Source of the DNA: Streptomyces lasiicapitis
GTDB taxonomy: Bacteria; Actinomycetota; Actinomycetes; Streptomycetales; Streptomycetaceae
Length of the DNA stretch: 64,000 nucleotides
Reading direction: 5' to 3'
Assembly (NCBI RefSeq): GCF_014646335.1
Contig: NZ_BMNG01000011.1
Coordinates: forward strand, 1 to 64,000
A program made the position numbers and the translations under genes. Under the pieces are notes generated by a model. It was not told where the DNA came from. It worked only from the letters and a program-made list of their open reading frames with translations, and did no database searches. Positions 38,545-47,602 of the stretch are shown one piece after another (positions within the stretch are counted from its first letter, which is position 1; each line of letters begins with the position of its first letter).

Positions 38545-40182
38545 TCAGTGGGCCCCTACGCCGGTGAGGGACTTGACCTCCAGCTCCGCGTACTTGCCCT
38601 TGTCCGGCTCCTCCTTGGAGAGGATCGAGCCGAGCCAGCCGAGCAGGAAGCCCAGCGGGATGGAGATCAGGCCCGGGTTCTCCAGCGGGAAGAAGTCGAA
38701 GTTCGCGTCGGGGAACATCGAGGTGGGCTTGCCCGAGACGACCGGCGAGAACAGCACGAGGCCGACGGCCGCGGTGAGGCCACCGTAGATGGACCAGAGC
38801 GCGCCCTGCGTGGTGAACCGCTTCCAGAACAGGCTGTAGAGGATCGTCGGCAGGTTCGCGGAGGCCGCGACCGCGAAGGCGAGGGCGACCAGACCCGCGA
38901 CGTTCAGGTCGCGGGCCAGGGCGCCGAGCGCGATGGAGACGATGCCGATGAACACGGTCGACCAGCGGGCCGCCTTCATCTCTTCCTTCTCGGTGGCCTG
39001 GCCCTTGCGGATGACGTTCGCGTAGATGTCGTGCGCGAACGAGGACGACGAGGCGAGGGTCAGGCCCGCGACGACCGCGAGGATGGTGGCGAAGGCGACC
39101 GCCGAGATCACGGCGAGCAGGATGGCGCCGCCGGCCGAGTCACCGCCGCCGCCGATCTCCAGTGCGGCGAGCGGGGCCGCGGTGTTGCCCGCCTTGTTCG
39201 ACGCGATGATGTCGCCGGGCTTGAGCAGGGCGGCGGCGCCGAAGCCGAGGACGATCGTCATCAGGTAGAAGGCGCCGATGATGCCGATCGCCCAGTTCAC
39301 GGACTTACGGGCGGCCTTGGCCGTGGGCACCGTGTAGAAGCGGATCAGGATGTGCGGCAGGCCCGCGGTGCCGAGGACCAGGGCGATGCCGAGCGAGATG
39401 AAGTCCAGCTTCGAAGTGCCGGTGGCGCCGTACTTGAGTCCGGGCTCCAGGAACGCCGACCCCTTGCCGCTGTTGGAGGCGGCCGAGCCGAGCAGGTCGG
39501 AGACGTTGAAGTTGAACTTCAGCAGGATCAGGAAGGTGATGAGCACGGTGCCCGTGATGAGCAGGACGGCCTTGACCATCTGCACCCAGGTGGTGCCCTT
39601 CATGCCGCCGATGGTGACGTAGACGATCATGAGGACGCCGACCAGGGCGACGATGAGGATCTTGCCGGCGTCGGTGGTGATGCCGAGCAGCAGCGAGACG
39701 AGGACGCCCGCGCCCGCCATCTGCGCGAGCAGGTAGAAGATCGACACGACGATGGTGGAGGTGCCCGCGGCCGTACGGACCGGGCGCTGGCGCATCCGGT
39801 ACGCGAGGACGTCGCCCATCGTGTAGCGGCCGGAGTTGCGCAGCGGCTCGGCGACCAGGAGCAGCGCCACCAGCCAGGCGACCAGGAAGCCGATGGAGTA
39901 GAGGAACCCGTCGTACCCGAAGAGGGCGATGGCGCCCGCGATGCCGAGGAAGGACGCGGCGGACATGTAGTCGCCGGAGATCGCAAGGCCGTTCTGGAAG
40001 CCGGTGAACTGGCGGCCGCCGGCGTAGAAGTCGGCGGCGCTCTTGGTCTGCCGACCCGCCCAGACGGTGATGACGAGGGTCGCGACGACGAAGGCCGCGA
40101 AGAGGCTGATGATCAGCGGCCGGTGCTCGGAGGCGTCGGATGCCGCCGCCAGGTCGATGACGGCGGTGTGCGCGGGGCTCAT
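38545..40182 (-). CDS. Sodium/solute symporter, acetate permease (ActP) type
   Basis: A 545-residue SSS-family symporter with about 13 membrane helices. ActP-type landmarks are GGRQFTGFQNGLAISGDYMSAASFLGI near residue 50, then GRYTMGDVLAYRMRQRPVR and the GTAGLPHILIRFYTV segment. It should take up acetate or other short carboxylates with sodium. The partner DUF485 gene lies immediately upstream and overlaps by ATGA, the same arrangement as E. coli yjcH-actP. No regulator is adjacent. A 15-bp terminator hairpin follows the gene. Confidence 0.9.
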   Translation of the reverse strand: MSPAHTAVIDLAAASDASEHRPLIISLFAAFVVATLVITVWAGRQTKSAADFYAGGRQFTGFQNGLAISGDYMSAASFLGIAGAIALFGYDGFLYSIGFLVAWLVALLLVAEPLRNSGRYTMGDVLAYRMRQRPVRTAAGTSTIVVSIFYLLAQMAGAGVLVSLLLGITTDAGKILIVALVGVLMIVYVTIGGMKGTTWVQMVKAVLLITGTVLITFLILLKFNFNVSDLLGSAASNSGKGSAFLEPGLKYGATGTSKLDFISLGIALVLGTAGLPHILIRFYTVPTAKAARKSVNWAIGIIGAFYLMTIVLGFGAAALLKPGDIIASNKAGNTAAPLAALEIGGGGDSAGGAILLAVISAVAFATILAVVAGLTLASSSSFAHDIYANVIRKGQATEKEEMKAARWSTVFIGIVSIALGALARDLNVAGLVALAFAVAASANLPTILYSLFWKRFTTQGALWSIYGGLTAAVGLVLFSPVVSGKPTSMFPDANFDFFPLENPGLISIPLGFLLGWLGSILSKEEPDKGKYAELEVKSLTGVGAH

Positions 40183-40544
40183 GCGTCGCCCTCCATGCGG
40201 GACTTGATCGCCTCGGACTTCGGGTCGAGCTTCGACGCGGCGTGGCGCGAGTAGAACCAGGCGATGAGGAAGGTGGTCAGGAACTGCCCGAGACCGAGCA
40301 CCAGGGCGACGTTGATGTTGCCGAACAGCTTGGTGCCCATGAAGTCGCCCGCGTAGTTGGAGAGCAGGACGTACAGGAGATACCAGGCGATGAAGGCGAT
40401 GGTGAGGGGGAAGGCGAACGAGCGGTGGGCGGCGCGCAGTTCGCCGAACTCCGCACTCTGCTGCACCTCGACGAACTCCTCCGTGGAGGGAGTACGGCGC
40501 GTGGGTTCTGGGCCGCCCTTCGGTGGCGGCGGTTCGGTGGCCAC
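40179..40544 (-). CDS. DUF485 small membrane protein, symporter partner
   Basis: A 121-residue protein of the YjcH/DUF485 family. A Pro/Thr-rich cytoplasmic N-terminus precedes two helices (about 47-66 and 80-103; FPLTIAFIAWYLLYVLLSNYAGDFMGTKLFG lies between them). The GTG at 40544 is chosen because GGAG lies 6 bases upstream; an ATG at 40595 would add 17 residues. It overlaps the ActP-type symporter start (ATGA). The family always accompanies such symporters and may help their assembly or regulation. Confidence 0.85.
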   Translation of the reverse strand: MATEPPPPKGGPEPTRRTPSTEEFVEVQQSAEFGELRAAHRSFAFPLTIAFIAWYLLYVLLSNYAGDFMGTKLFGNINVALVLGLGQFLTTFLIAWFYSRHAASKLDPKSEAIKSRMEGDA

Positions 40545-40895
40545 GGAGTCTCCTCGTGGTGCGGGGGCGGTGGGGACGGAAGCGGTGCGGTCCATGTGAT
40601 CGGTGTGTTCTCTGCTCTCGAAGCGCTTGAAGTGACGCGGATCACGTGTGCCGCGGATGGTGATGCTAAGCCCAGGGGACGTGATCCGACAGGGGCTGAT
40701 ATTGGTTCTGTCCACTGTTCAACGTCACGACGGCGCGCCCGAAGCGGTCGAACTCCGCCTTTTCCCGCTTTCTGCGGGAAGCCATTGCTGGCCTGGGAGT
40801 TCGGGGGATAACTTCACCCTGCACCACTCGTCATGCACCTGCCCGAGCACCAGCAGTGTTCGGGCAGTTCCGTATCCGGATGATGTGGAGATCCC
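40545..40895. other. Intergenic region between symporter operon and subtilase genes
   Basis: These 351 bases hold promoters for the divergent neighbours. Visible structures are a small hairpin TTCCCGC/GCGGGAA near 40765-40783 and a 12-bp stem at 40839-40867 close to the protease start. No gene is supported here. Confidence 0.4.
40839..40867 (+). promoter_or_regulatory. Hairpin in the leader of the first subtilase gene
   Basis: CTGCCCGAGCAC (40839-40850) pairs with GTGTTCGGGCAG (40856-40867), with one G-T pair and a 5-base loop, ending 28 bp before the ATG. No U-tract follows, so it may be an mRNA stabiliser or operator rather than a terminator. Confidence 0.4.
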
Positions 40896-42515
40896 ATGGC
40901 TCATCTGCGCTCCTCGCGCACGTCGCGCTCCAGACGACTGGCGCTCGCGCTGCCTCTCGGCGTCGTTCTCGCCGCGGCGGTCGGCTTCGCGCCCGGCGTC
41001 GCGACCGCCGCCCCGCTGGACGCCCCCGGTTCCACCACCGCGCGGGCCGCCGACACCGCGGCGGCGGCCAAGCTGGCGTACGTCGTCAACACCCGTACCG
41101 ACGCCAAGACCATCGCCGCCGTGAAGAAGGCGATAGCCAAGGCCGACGGCACGGTCGTGGTCACGTACAAGAAGATCGGCGTGATCGTCGCGCACTCGGC
41201 CAATCCGGACTTCGGCAAGCAGTTGCGCGCCGTGCGCGGTGTGCACTCCGCGGGCGCCACCCGCACCTCCCCGCTCACCCCGGCCGCCACGACGCAGGAG
41301 GGCGCGCCGACCTTCCTGTCGAAGGCGCAGCAGCGGGCGGCGAAGGAGCAGGCTTCGAAGGAGCAGGGCAAGTCCCTGCCGCAGGGTGCCGCTTCGGGCA
41401 AGGGCGCCGCCCCGGCCCAGGAGCCCCTTGAGGCCGACCAGTGGGACCTGCGCTCCATCGGCGCCGACAAGGCCGCCAAGATCAACCCGGGCAGCAAGAA
41501 GGTCACCGTCGGCGTCATCGACACCGGTGTGGACGACACCCACCCCGACCTCGCGCCCAACTTCTCGGCGAAGCAGTCCGCGAGCTGTGTCGGCGGCAAG
41601 GCCGACACCTCCGCCGGTGCCTGGCGGCCGGCGAAGCCGGACCACTACCACGGCACGCACGTCGCGGGCGAGATAGCCGCCGCCCGCAACAACGTCGGCG
41701 TCGCGGGTGTCGCGCCCGGCGTGCAGGTCGCGGGCATCAAGGTGGCCGACCCGGTCAGCGAGCTGTTCTTCCCGGAGAGCGTCGTCTGCGCCTTCGTGTT
41801 CGCCGCCGACAACGGCATCGAGATCACCAACAACAGCTACTACGTGGACCCGTGGCTCTACAACTGCAAGGACGACCCGGACCAGCGGGCCATCCTCGAC
41901 GCGGTGAACCGGGCCCAGCTGTACGCCCAGAAGAAGGGCACCCTGAACCTCGCCTCCGCGGGCAACTCCAACCACGACCTGGACGCGGACGAGATCGTCG
42001 ACACCTCGAGCCCCGACGACTCCACGCCGGTCACCCGCACCATCGACCCGCACAAGTGCCTCGACGTGCCGGCCCAGCTCCCGGGCGTCGTCACCGTCAG
42101 CGCGACGGGCGTGTACAACGCCAAGTCGTACTACTCCACGTACGGCAACGGCGTCGTCGACATCGCGGCCCCCGGCGGCGACCGGCGCTACCAGCTGCCG
42201 ACCGACACCCCCTCCAAGGACGGCGGCATCCTCTCCACGATGCCGGGCGGCCAGTACGCGTGGCTGCAGGGCACGTCCATGGCGTCCCCGCACGCGGCGG
42301 GCGTCGCGGCGCTGCTGAAGTCCACGCACCCCAAGGCGGGCCCGGCCGAGCTGCAGCGACTGCTGAAGCGCCAGGCGGACAACCCCGGCTGCCCGACCAA
42401 GCCGTACGACCCCGACGGTGACGGCAAGGTCGACGCGGTGTGCAAGGGCGACAAGAACCGGAACGGCTTCTACGGCCACGGGATCGTCGACGCGCTCGAC
42501 GCCGTCAAGAAGTGA
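40896..42515 (+). CDS. Secreted subtilisin-like serine protease (S8)
   Basis: A 539-residue exported preproprotease. A twin-arginine-like Sec signal covers about 1-39 (RRLALALPLGVVLAAAVGFAPGVATA). The inhibitory propeptide, about 55-180, includes KKIGVIVAHSANPDF. The catalytic triad is Asp209 in VGVIDTGVDDTHPDL, His252 in HGTHVAGEIAA and Ser461 in GTSMASPHAAG; the oxyanion asparagine is in SAGNSN. A calcium-type loop DPDGDGKVDAVC lies near the end. GGAG sits 6 bases before ATG 40896. It is followed 7 bp later by a paralogue of the same design. Confidence 0.93.
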   Translation: MAHLRSSRTSRSRRLALALPLGVVLAAAVGFAPGVATAAPLDAPGSTTARAADTAAAAKLAYVVNTRTDAKTIAAVKKAIAKADGTVVVTYKKIGVIVAHSANPDFGKQLRAVRGVHSAGATRTSPLTPAATTQEGAPTFLSKAQQRAAKEQASKEQGKSLPQGAASGKGAAPAQEPLEADQWDLRSIGADKAAKINPGSKKVTVGVIDTGVDDTHPDLAPNFSAKQSASCVGGKADTSAGAWRPAKPDHYHGTHVAGEIAAARNNVGVAGVAPGVQVAGIKVADPVSELFFPESVVCAFVFAADNGIEITNNSYYVDPWLYNCKDDPDQRAILDAVNRAQLYAQKKGTLNLASAGNSNHDLDADEIVDTSSPDDSTPVTRTIDPHKCLDVPAQLPGVVTVSATGVYNAKSYYSTYGNGVVDIAAPGGDRRYQLPTDTPSKDGGILSTMPGGQYAWLQGTSMASPHAAGVAALLKSTHPKAGPAELQRLLKRQADNPGCPTKPYDPDGDGKVDAVCKGDKNRNGFYGHGIVDALDAVKK

Positions 42516-42522
42516 GGGCCCG

Positions 42523-44100
42523 ATGACCAGTCACTCCCACACCCCCCTCGCTCGGCGCGCGCTCGCCCTCCCCCTCGGTGTCGCCGTGGTGTCGGCGCTC
42601 GCCTTCCTGCCGGGCACGGCCTCGGCGCAGCCCGACGCTCCCGCGGCTCCGGCGGCCGCGGGCTCCGGTGTCCTCGCCGCCGCCGCTGACGGCTCGTCGA
42701 TGAGCTACGTCGTCAACGTCCGCACCGGTCAAGGCGGTTGGGCGTCGAAGTACGTCAAGAAGGCCATCGCCAAGGCCGGCGGCAAGGTCGTGATCTCGTA
42801 CGACCGCATCGGCGTCATCGTCGTCCACTCCGCGAATGCCGACTTCGCGAAGACGATCCGCAAGGTCAAGGGCGTGCAGTCGGCCGGTGCCACGCGCACG
42901 GCGCCGCTGTCCGCGCAGACCAGCGACGACATCGACGAGTCACGGCCGCTCTCCGCCAAGGAGGCCAAGGCCGCGAAGACCGCCGCCGGCCGGGCCGCGG
43001 GCGACCAGGACGAGCTGGAGCCGCTCCAGTGGGACCTGCCCGCCATGAAGGCGGACCAGGCACACAAGGTGTCCCTCGGCAGCCCGAAGGTCACCGTCGG
43101 CGTCCTCGACTCCGGTGTCGACGACACGCACCCGGACATCGCGCCGAACTTCGACAAGCGCGCGTCCGCGAGCTGTCTGGGCGGCGTGCCCACGCAGAAG
43201 GACAACGCGTGGCGTCCGGTGGCCAAGGAGAGCGACCACGGCATGCACGTGGCGGGCACCATCGCCGCCGCGAAGAACGGCACCGGCGTCACCGGCGTCG
43301 CGCCGGGCGTGAAGGTCGCGAGCCTGAAGGTGGCCGAGCCCGCCACGGGCCTGTACTACACGGAGGCCGTCGTCTGCGGCTTCATGTGGGCGGCCGACCA
43401 CGGCGTGGACGTCACGAACAGCAGCTACTACACGGACCCGTGGCTGTTCAACTGCCGTACCGACGAGGACCAGAAGGCCCTCGTCGACGCGGTCGGGCGG
43501 GCCACCCGCTACGCGGAGCGCAAGGGCGCGGTGAACGTCGCCGCGGCCGGCAACGCGGAGACGGACCTCGCCCAGGACGAGATCGTCGACGAGTCGAGCC
43601 CGAACGACACGACCCCGGTGAAGCGGACCATCAAGACCGCGGACTGCTTCGACATCCCGTCGCAGCTGCCGGGCGTGGTGACCGTGTCCTCCACGGGCGC
43701 CAAGAACATCAAGTCGTCGTTCTCGAACTACGGCAAGGGCGTCGTCGACATCACGGCGCCGGGCGGCGACTCCACGGCGTTCCAGAAGCCGCAGCCGCCC
43801 GCCACCAGCGGACTGATCCTGTCGACGCTGCCGGGCAACAAGTTCGGCTACAAGGCCGGTACGTCGATGGCCTCACCGCACGCCGCGGGCGTGGCCGCGC
43901 TCATCAAGTCCTCGCACCCCAAGGCCTCGTCGGCCCGGGTGAAGGCCCTGCTCTACCGGCAGGCCGACGCGATGACGTGCACCGACCCGTACGACATCGA
44001 CGGCGACGGCAAGATCGACGCGGTGTGCGAGGGCGGCAAGAACAAGAACGGCTTCTACGGCGTGGGCATGGCCGACGCGCTGGACGCCGTGCGGAAGTGA
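42523..44100 (+). CDS. Second secreted subtilisin-like serine protease (S8)
   Basis: A 525-residue paralogue of the upstream gene with the same layout. The signal peptide is about 1-36 (RRALALPLGVAVVSALAFLPGTASA). The propeptide contains YDRIGVIVVHSANADF. The catalytic Asp is in VGVLDSGVDDTHPDI, the His in DHGMHVAGTIAA and the Ser in GTSMASPHAAG. The C-terminal loop DIDGDGKIDAVC matches its neighbour. Propeptides are less similar than the catalytic cores, so each probably folds its own enzyme. It starts 7 bp after the first protease (GAGGG in between), so both are co-transcribed. Two hairpin terminators follow. Confidence 0.93.
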   Translation: MTSHSHTPLARRALALPLGVAVVSALAFLPGTASAQPDAPAAPAAAGSGVLAAAADGSSMSYVVNVRTGQGGWASKYVKKAIAKAGGKVVISYDRIGVIVVHSANADFAKTIRKVKGVQSAGATRTAPLSAQTSDDIDESRPLSAKEAKAAKTAAGRAAGDQDELEPLQWDLPAMKADQAHKVSLGSPKVTVGVLDSGVDDTHPDIAPNFDKRASASCLGGVPTQKDNAWRPVAKESDHGMHVAGTIAAAKNGTGVTGVAPGVKVASLKVAEPATGLYYTEAVVCGFMWAADHGVDVTNSSYYTDPWLFNCRTDEDQKALVDAVGRATRYAERKGAVNVAAAGNAETDLAQDEIVDESSPNDTTPVKRTIKTADCFDIPSQLPGVVTVSSTGAKNIKSSFSNYGKGVVDITAPGGDSTAFQKPQPPATSGLILSTLPGNKFGYKAGTSMASPHAAGVAALIKSSHPKASSARVKALLYRQADAMTCTDPYDIDGDGKIDAVCEGGKNKNGFYGVGMADALDAVRK

Positions 44101-44124
44101 TGGCGTACGCGAGTGGCGCCTGGC

Positions 44125-44189
44125 TGAGGCGTCCGTGACGCCTCAGTGAGGTGTGTGAGGGCCGGGTGGTCGAGGACCACCCGGCCCTC
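44125..44189 (+). terminator. Tandem terminators after the protease pair
   Basis: First hairpin TGAGGCGTC-CGT-GACGCCTCA (44125-44145). Second, perfect 15-bp stem GAGGGCCGGGTGGTC (44157-44171) with 44175-44189. Together they insulate the leaderless gene that follows. Confidence 0.8.
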
Positions 44190-44211
44190 TCGCGTGCACA
44201 TGCCATCCCTA

Positions 44212-44217
44212 GGATGC
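44212..44217 (+). promoter_or_regulatory. -10 element of a leaderless promoter
   Basis: TAGGAT ends 5 bases before ATG 44223, with no ribosome site in between, as in other leaderless Streptomyces genes. Confidence 0.5.
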
Positions 44218-44222
44218 GGTCC

Positions 44223-44813
44223 ATGTACGCGTACCAGGACTCGTCATTCGTCTACTCGGGCCACGAGGGGTGGCGGCCCGAACCCGCCCGCTCCACGGCG
44301 CGGCTGTGGCTCCGATTCGTGTTCACGGTGCTGCTGCTGCCGCTGTGGTGGCTGCTGCTCCTGGTGCTGATGGCGGCGACCCTCGTCGTCGCCGTGTTCG
44401 CGGAAATCCTCACGATCATCCCCGGCTTCGAGCGCGGCGCCGAGCGCGCGATGGACGCGACCCTGGGCAAGATCTCCGTCTGGCCCCGCTGGACCGTCAC
44501 CTGGCCCGAGCTGCGGCACGAGGGCGACGCCGGCTTCTACCGCGCGCGGACCGACGCATACCTCGACAAGTGGACGAAGCAGGCGTCGGCCCCGAAGGCG
44601 CCGAAGAAGGCCGGTCCGCCCGCCGAGTGCGAGGTGCCGCTGCGCAAGTACCGCGGCGCGGGCGGCACGTACGTGATCGAGGCGGCGACCGCGCGGGGAT
44701 GGGAACTGCGGCCGTCGGACCCGGCGGAGGAGATCCGGCTGTGGTGGTCGGCGGCTTCGTCGCCGGGGGCTACGGGGCCGCAGGATGCCTACCCCGGGGC
44801 GAGGCACGCGTGA
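44223..44813 (+). CDS. Membrane protein of unknown function
   Basis: A 196-residue protein. The short soluble N-terminus (YAYQDSSFVYSGHEGWRPEP) is followed by a long hydrophobic stretch, FVFTVLLLPLWWLLLLVLMAATLVVAVFAEILTIIPGF (about 33-70), which forms one long or two short helices. The soluble C-terminal domain is about 80-196 and includes WTVTWPELRHEGDAGFYRARTDAYLDKW. It is conserved in streptomycetes, but I know no function. The stop overlaps the next gene's GTG (GTGA), so the two are translationally coupled. Confidence 0.7.
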   Translation: MYAYQDSSFVYSGHEGWRPEPARSTARLWLRFVFTVLLLPLWWLLLLVLMAATLVVAVFAEILTIIPGFERGAERAMDATLGKISVWPRWTVTWPELRHEGDAGFYRARTDAYLDKWTKQASAPKAPKKAGPPAECEVPLRKYRGAGGTYVIEAATARGWELRPSDPAEEIRLWWSAASSPGATGPQDAYPGARHA

Positions 44814-46279
44814 CGCACTCGTCGTGGGCCGATGATGCCGGTGGTTCGCCCTTGAGCGGTGATTCGCCGTTGAACGGCAGTTCGCCCTTGAGCGGTGCCG
44901 AGGTCGCCTGGGCCGCGCTCGGGGGCGATCCCGCGCTGCTCTCGCGGCTCTCCCCCGTCGTACGTGAGGACACCCTCCCCGCGAGGCTGCCCGTGCGGGC
45001 GCTCGCCCGCTCCTGTGTGGGCGTGTGCGCGCTCGCCGCCGCCGAGTTGGCCGCCCTGCGCACCGGGCGGGACGTGCCGCACGCGCGCGTGGACGACGGT
45101 TCCGTCGCCGCCGCGTTCACCAGTGAACGGCAACTGCTCGTGGACGGGCGCGCGCCGGTCACGTTCGCGCCCCTGTCGCGGTTCTGGCGGACCGCCGACG
45201 GCTGGGTGCGTACGCACGCCAACTACCCGCACCACCGGGCGCGACTGCTGGCCGCGCTCGGCCTCGGGGACGGCGAGGCGTCCGAGGACGATGCCGCGGT
45301 GAAGTCCGTCGGCGCACGGCTCGCGGAGCTGTCCGCCTTCGAGGTCGAGGAATCGGTGTACGCCGCGGGGGGCCTGGCCGTCGCCCTGCGCACGCCGGAC
45401 GAGTGGGCCGCGCATCCGCAGGGGGTGGCGGTGGCCGGGCTTCCTCTGGTGGGCCGGGAGCGGCTCGACGTCGGCGGTCCTGGCGAGGTGGCGCCACTGC
45501 CGCCGCTGCCCGGTGGTACGGACCCGCTGCTGCCCGCGGCCGGGCTGCGTGTCCTGGACCTCACCCGGGTCATCGCCGGGCCCGTGGCGACCCGCACGCT
45601 CGCCCTGCTCGGCGCCGACGTGCTCCGCGTCGACCCGCCGCACCTGCCCGAACTCCCCGACCAGCACGCCGACACCGGCTTCGGCAAGCGGTCCGCCGCC
45701 CTCGACCTCCGCGACCGCGCGGACCGGCGCGCCTTCGAGGACCTGCTCGCCGGGGCCGACGTGGTGGTGACCGGCTACCGGCCCGGCACGCTCGACCGGT
45801 TCGGCCTCGCCCCAGACGCGCTGGCCGAGCGCCGGCCCGGCCTCGTGGTCGCCCAGCTCTCCGCGTGGGGCACGAGCGGGCCGTGGTCCGACCGCCGCGG
45901 CTTCGACAGCCTGGTGCAGGTGGCGTCCGGCATCGCGGTCGCCGAGGGCTCGCCGGAGAGCCCGGGCGCGCTGCCCGCGCAGGCGCTGGACCACGGCACG
46001 GGGTATCTGCTGGCGGCGGCGGTGCTGCGTGCGCTCTCCGAGCGGGCGGCGGGCGGCGCGGGCACGGGCGGCACGGTGCTTGTGCGGCTCGCGCTGGCGC
46101 GGACGGCGGCGTGGCTCACGGGGTGGCCGACGTACTCGGCGGAGCCCTGGCTCACCGGGATGGACGGTGGCCGGGGGCGGCTGCGGTACGCGCGTCCGCC
46201 GGTGGCCTTCGCCGACGGGCCTGTGAACTGGGAGAATCCGCCGGGCAGTTGGGGCGGGGACGCGCCCGTGTGGCGCTGA
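44810..46279 (+). CDS. CaiB/BaiF-type CoA-transferase
   Basis: A 489-residue class III CoA-transferase. The N-terminal ~230 residues form an extra domain, with PVRALARSCVGVCALAAAELAALRTGR and a serine-rich start made of repeated SPLSGDSPLNGSSPLSG units. The CaiB fold starts at LRVLDLTRVIAGPVATRTLALLGADVLRVDPP near 245 and includes GFGKRSAALDLRD, and AQLSAWGTSGPWSDRRGFDSLVQ near 350. A catalytic Asp should lie in the first part of the fold, but its exact identity is uncertain. The substrate acids are unknown. Coupled to the upstream membrane-protein gene by a GTGA overlap. Confidence 0.85.
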   Translation: MTHSSWADDAGGSPLSGDSPLNGSSPLSGAEVAWAALGGDPALLSRLSPVVREDTLPARLPVRALARSCVGVCALAAAELAALRTGRDVPHARVDDGSVAAAFTSERQLLVDGRAPVTFAPLSRFWRTADGWVRTHANYPHHRARLLAALGLGDGEASEDDAAVKSVGARLAELSAFEVEESVYAAGGLAVALRTPDEWAAHPQGVAVAGLPLVGRERLDVGGPGEVAPLPPLPGGTDPLLPAAGLRVLDLTRVIAGPVATRTLALLGADVLRVDPPHLPELPDQHADTGFGKRSAALDLRDRADRRAFEDLLAGADVVVTGYRPGTLDRFGLAPDALAERRPGLVVAQLSAWGTSGPWSDRRGFDSLVQVASGIAVAEGSPESPGALPAQALDHGTGYLLAAAVLRALSERAAGGAGTGGTVLVRLALARTAAWLTGWPTYSAEPWLTGMDGGRGRLRYARPPVAFADGPVNWENPPGSWGGDAPVWR

Positions 46280-46363
46280 CCCGGCGCGTTCGGCCGGAAT
46301 CACAGCCCACCAGTTGTTTGCCCGGACTTGCCCGGGAGTGCGACGACTGGTGAAGATCTTGTG

Positions 46364-47602
46364 GTGAGCTCCATACGACCGTCAGTGGAACCAGGAGGCG
46401 AGTCGACGGCAGACCAGGCCGCCGTCTCCCCGCACGCGGGCACCGCCGAGTACGTGGCTGCTTCCCCGCCCGCGCCCGGCGCCGAGCATGTTGCGGCCGC
46501 CGCGCCGCAGGTGCCCGCCGCCGAGTACGCGGCCGCCTCGCCGCGTATGCCCGCCGCCGAGCACGCGGCCGCCACCGCCCCCGCGCCCGCCACCCAGCAC
46601 GCGGCCGCCTCCCCGCACGTCCCCGCCACGCACCGTCACCCCGCCTCGGGCCGCCGTGCCGTCGCCGTGCTCGTCCTCGTGGCCGTCGCGGCGGTGGTCC
46701 CGCTGTTCGGGCCCACCGCCGTCCTCGACGGCACGGGTGAGGCCGAGGCGCCGGGCACGCCGGGCATCACCTTCCTGCGGACGGTGCTGTTCGCGGCGAT
46801 CTGTGTGCAGCTGGGCGAGATCTTCGTACGCCGGCTCGCGCGCCGAGTGCCGGGGGCGCCGGCGTCGGTGCCGCCCGGGTGGGGGTGGTGGGCCGCCGCC
46901 GCGGGCTGTGTGGCGGCGCTCGGGCTCGCCTCGGTCGTGGCCAGCGGCAACCTCGTGCCGCACCAGCCGTCCGACCTGGACGTCGGCGGGCTCTACCAGT
47001 CACGGGACGGCCGCCTCGCGCTCCTTGAGGTCAACGCCTTCGTCGTGGCCGCCCTCTGCGCGCGTTCCCGCCGCCCGGGGGGCGCGGTGCTGCCGCTGGC
47101 CGCCGTGATCGTGGCGGAGGCGCTGCGCGCGCACCCGCCGACGGAGGACACCGCGCTCGTCGGCTCCGGGCTCACGCTGGTGCACCTGACGTGCGCGGCG
47201 CTGTGGGCGGGCGGTCTGCTCTACGCGCTGCGTACGCTGCGGCGCTGGCGAAATGACGCCCCGGAGGCGGGCATTGCCGTACTGGGGCTCTACGCGCGCG
47301 TGGCCGCCGTCCTGTTCGCCGCGATCACCGCGACGGGCATCCTCAGCACGCTGCGCCGCATGCCGCCGGACACCGTGGTGGACCAGCTCACAGACACGGC
47401 CTACGGGCGCACGCTGCTCGCCAAGGTGCTGCTCGTGGCCGTCGTCGCCGTGCTCGCGCTGCTCGCCCGCCGCCGCCTGAAGCGGTCCCCGGCGGCCTCG
47501 CTCACCCCGTACGCCCCCGCGCGCGCCGAGGTGGTCGTCCTCGGCGCGGTGGTCGCGATGTCGGCGTTGCTCACCGCCGTGCCGTTGCCGATCCGCTGGT
47601 GA
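46364..47602 (+). CDS. CopD-family copper-resistance membrane protein
   Basis: A 412-residue protein. The N-terminal ~95 residues are an Ala/Pro/His-rich low-complexity region built from degenerate units like PAAEYAAASPRM and PAAEHAAATAP. About eight helices follow (110-410), with the CopD core TALVGSGLTLVHLTCAALWAGGLLYALRTLRRW and RVAAVLFAAITATGILSTLRR. CopD proteins move copper across the cytoplasmic membrane; no CopC gene is adjacent here. Starts GTG 46361 and 46364 are equally possible. Its last 32 bases overlap the end of the convergent lysoplasmalogenase gene. Confidence 0.8.
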   Translation: MSSIRPSVEPGGESTADQAAVSPHAGTAEYVAASPPAPGAEHVAAAAPQVPAAEYAAASPRMPAAEHAAATAPAPATQHAAASPHVPATHRHPASGRRAVAVLVLVAVAAVVPLFGPTAVLDGTGEAEAPGTPGITFLRTVLFAAICVQLGEIFVRRLARRVPGAPASVPPGWGWWAAAAGCVAALGLASVVASGNLVPHQPSDLDVGGLYQSRDGRLALLEVNAFVVAALCARSRRPGGAVLPLAAVIVAEALRAHPPTEDTALVGSGLTLVHLTCAALWAGGLLYALRTLRRWRNDAPEAGIAVLGLYARVAAVLFAAITATGILSTLRRMPPDTVVDQLTDTAYGRTLLAKVLLVAVVAVLALLARRRLKRSPAASLTPYAPARAEVVVLGAVVAMSALLTAVPLPIRW

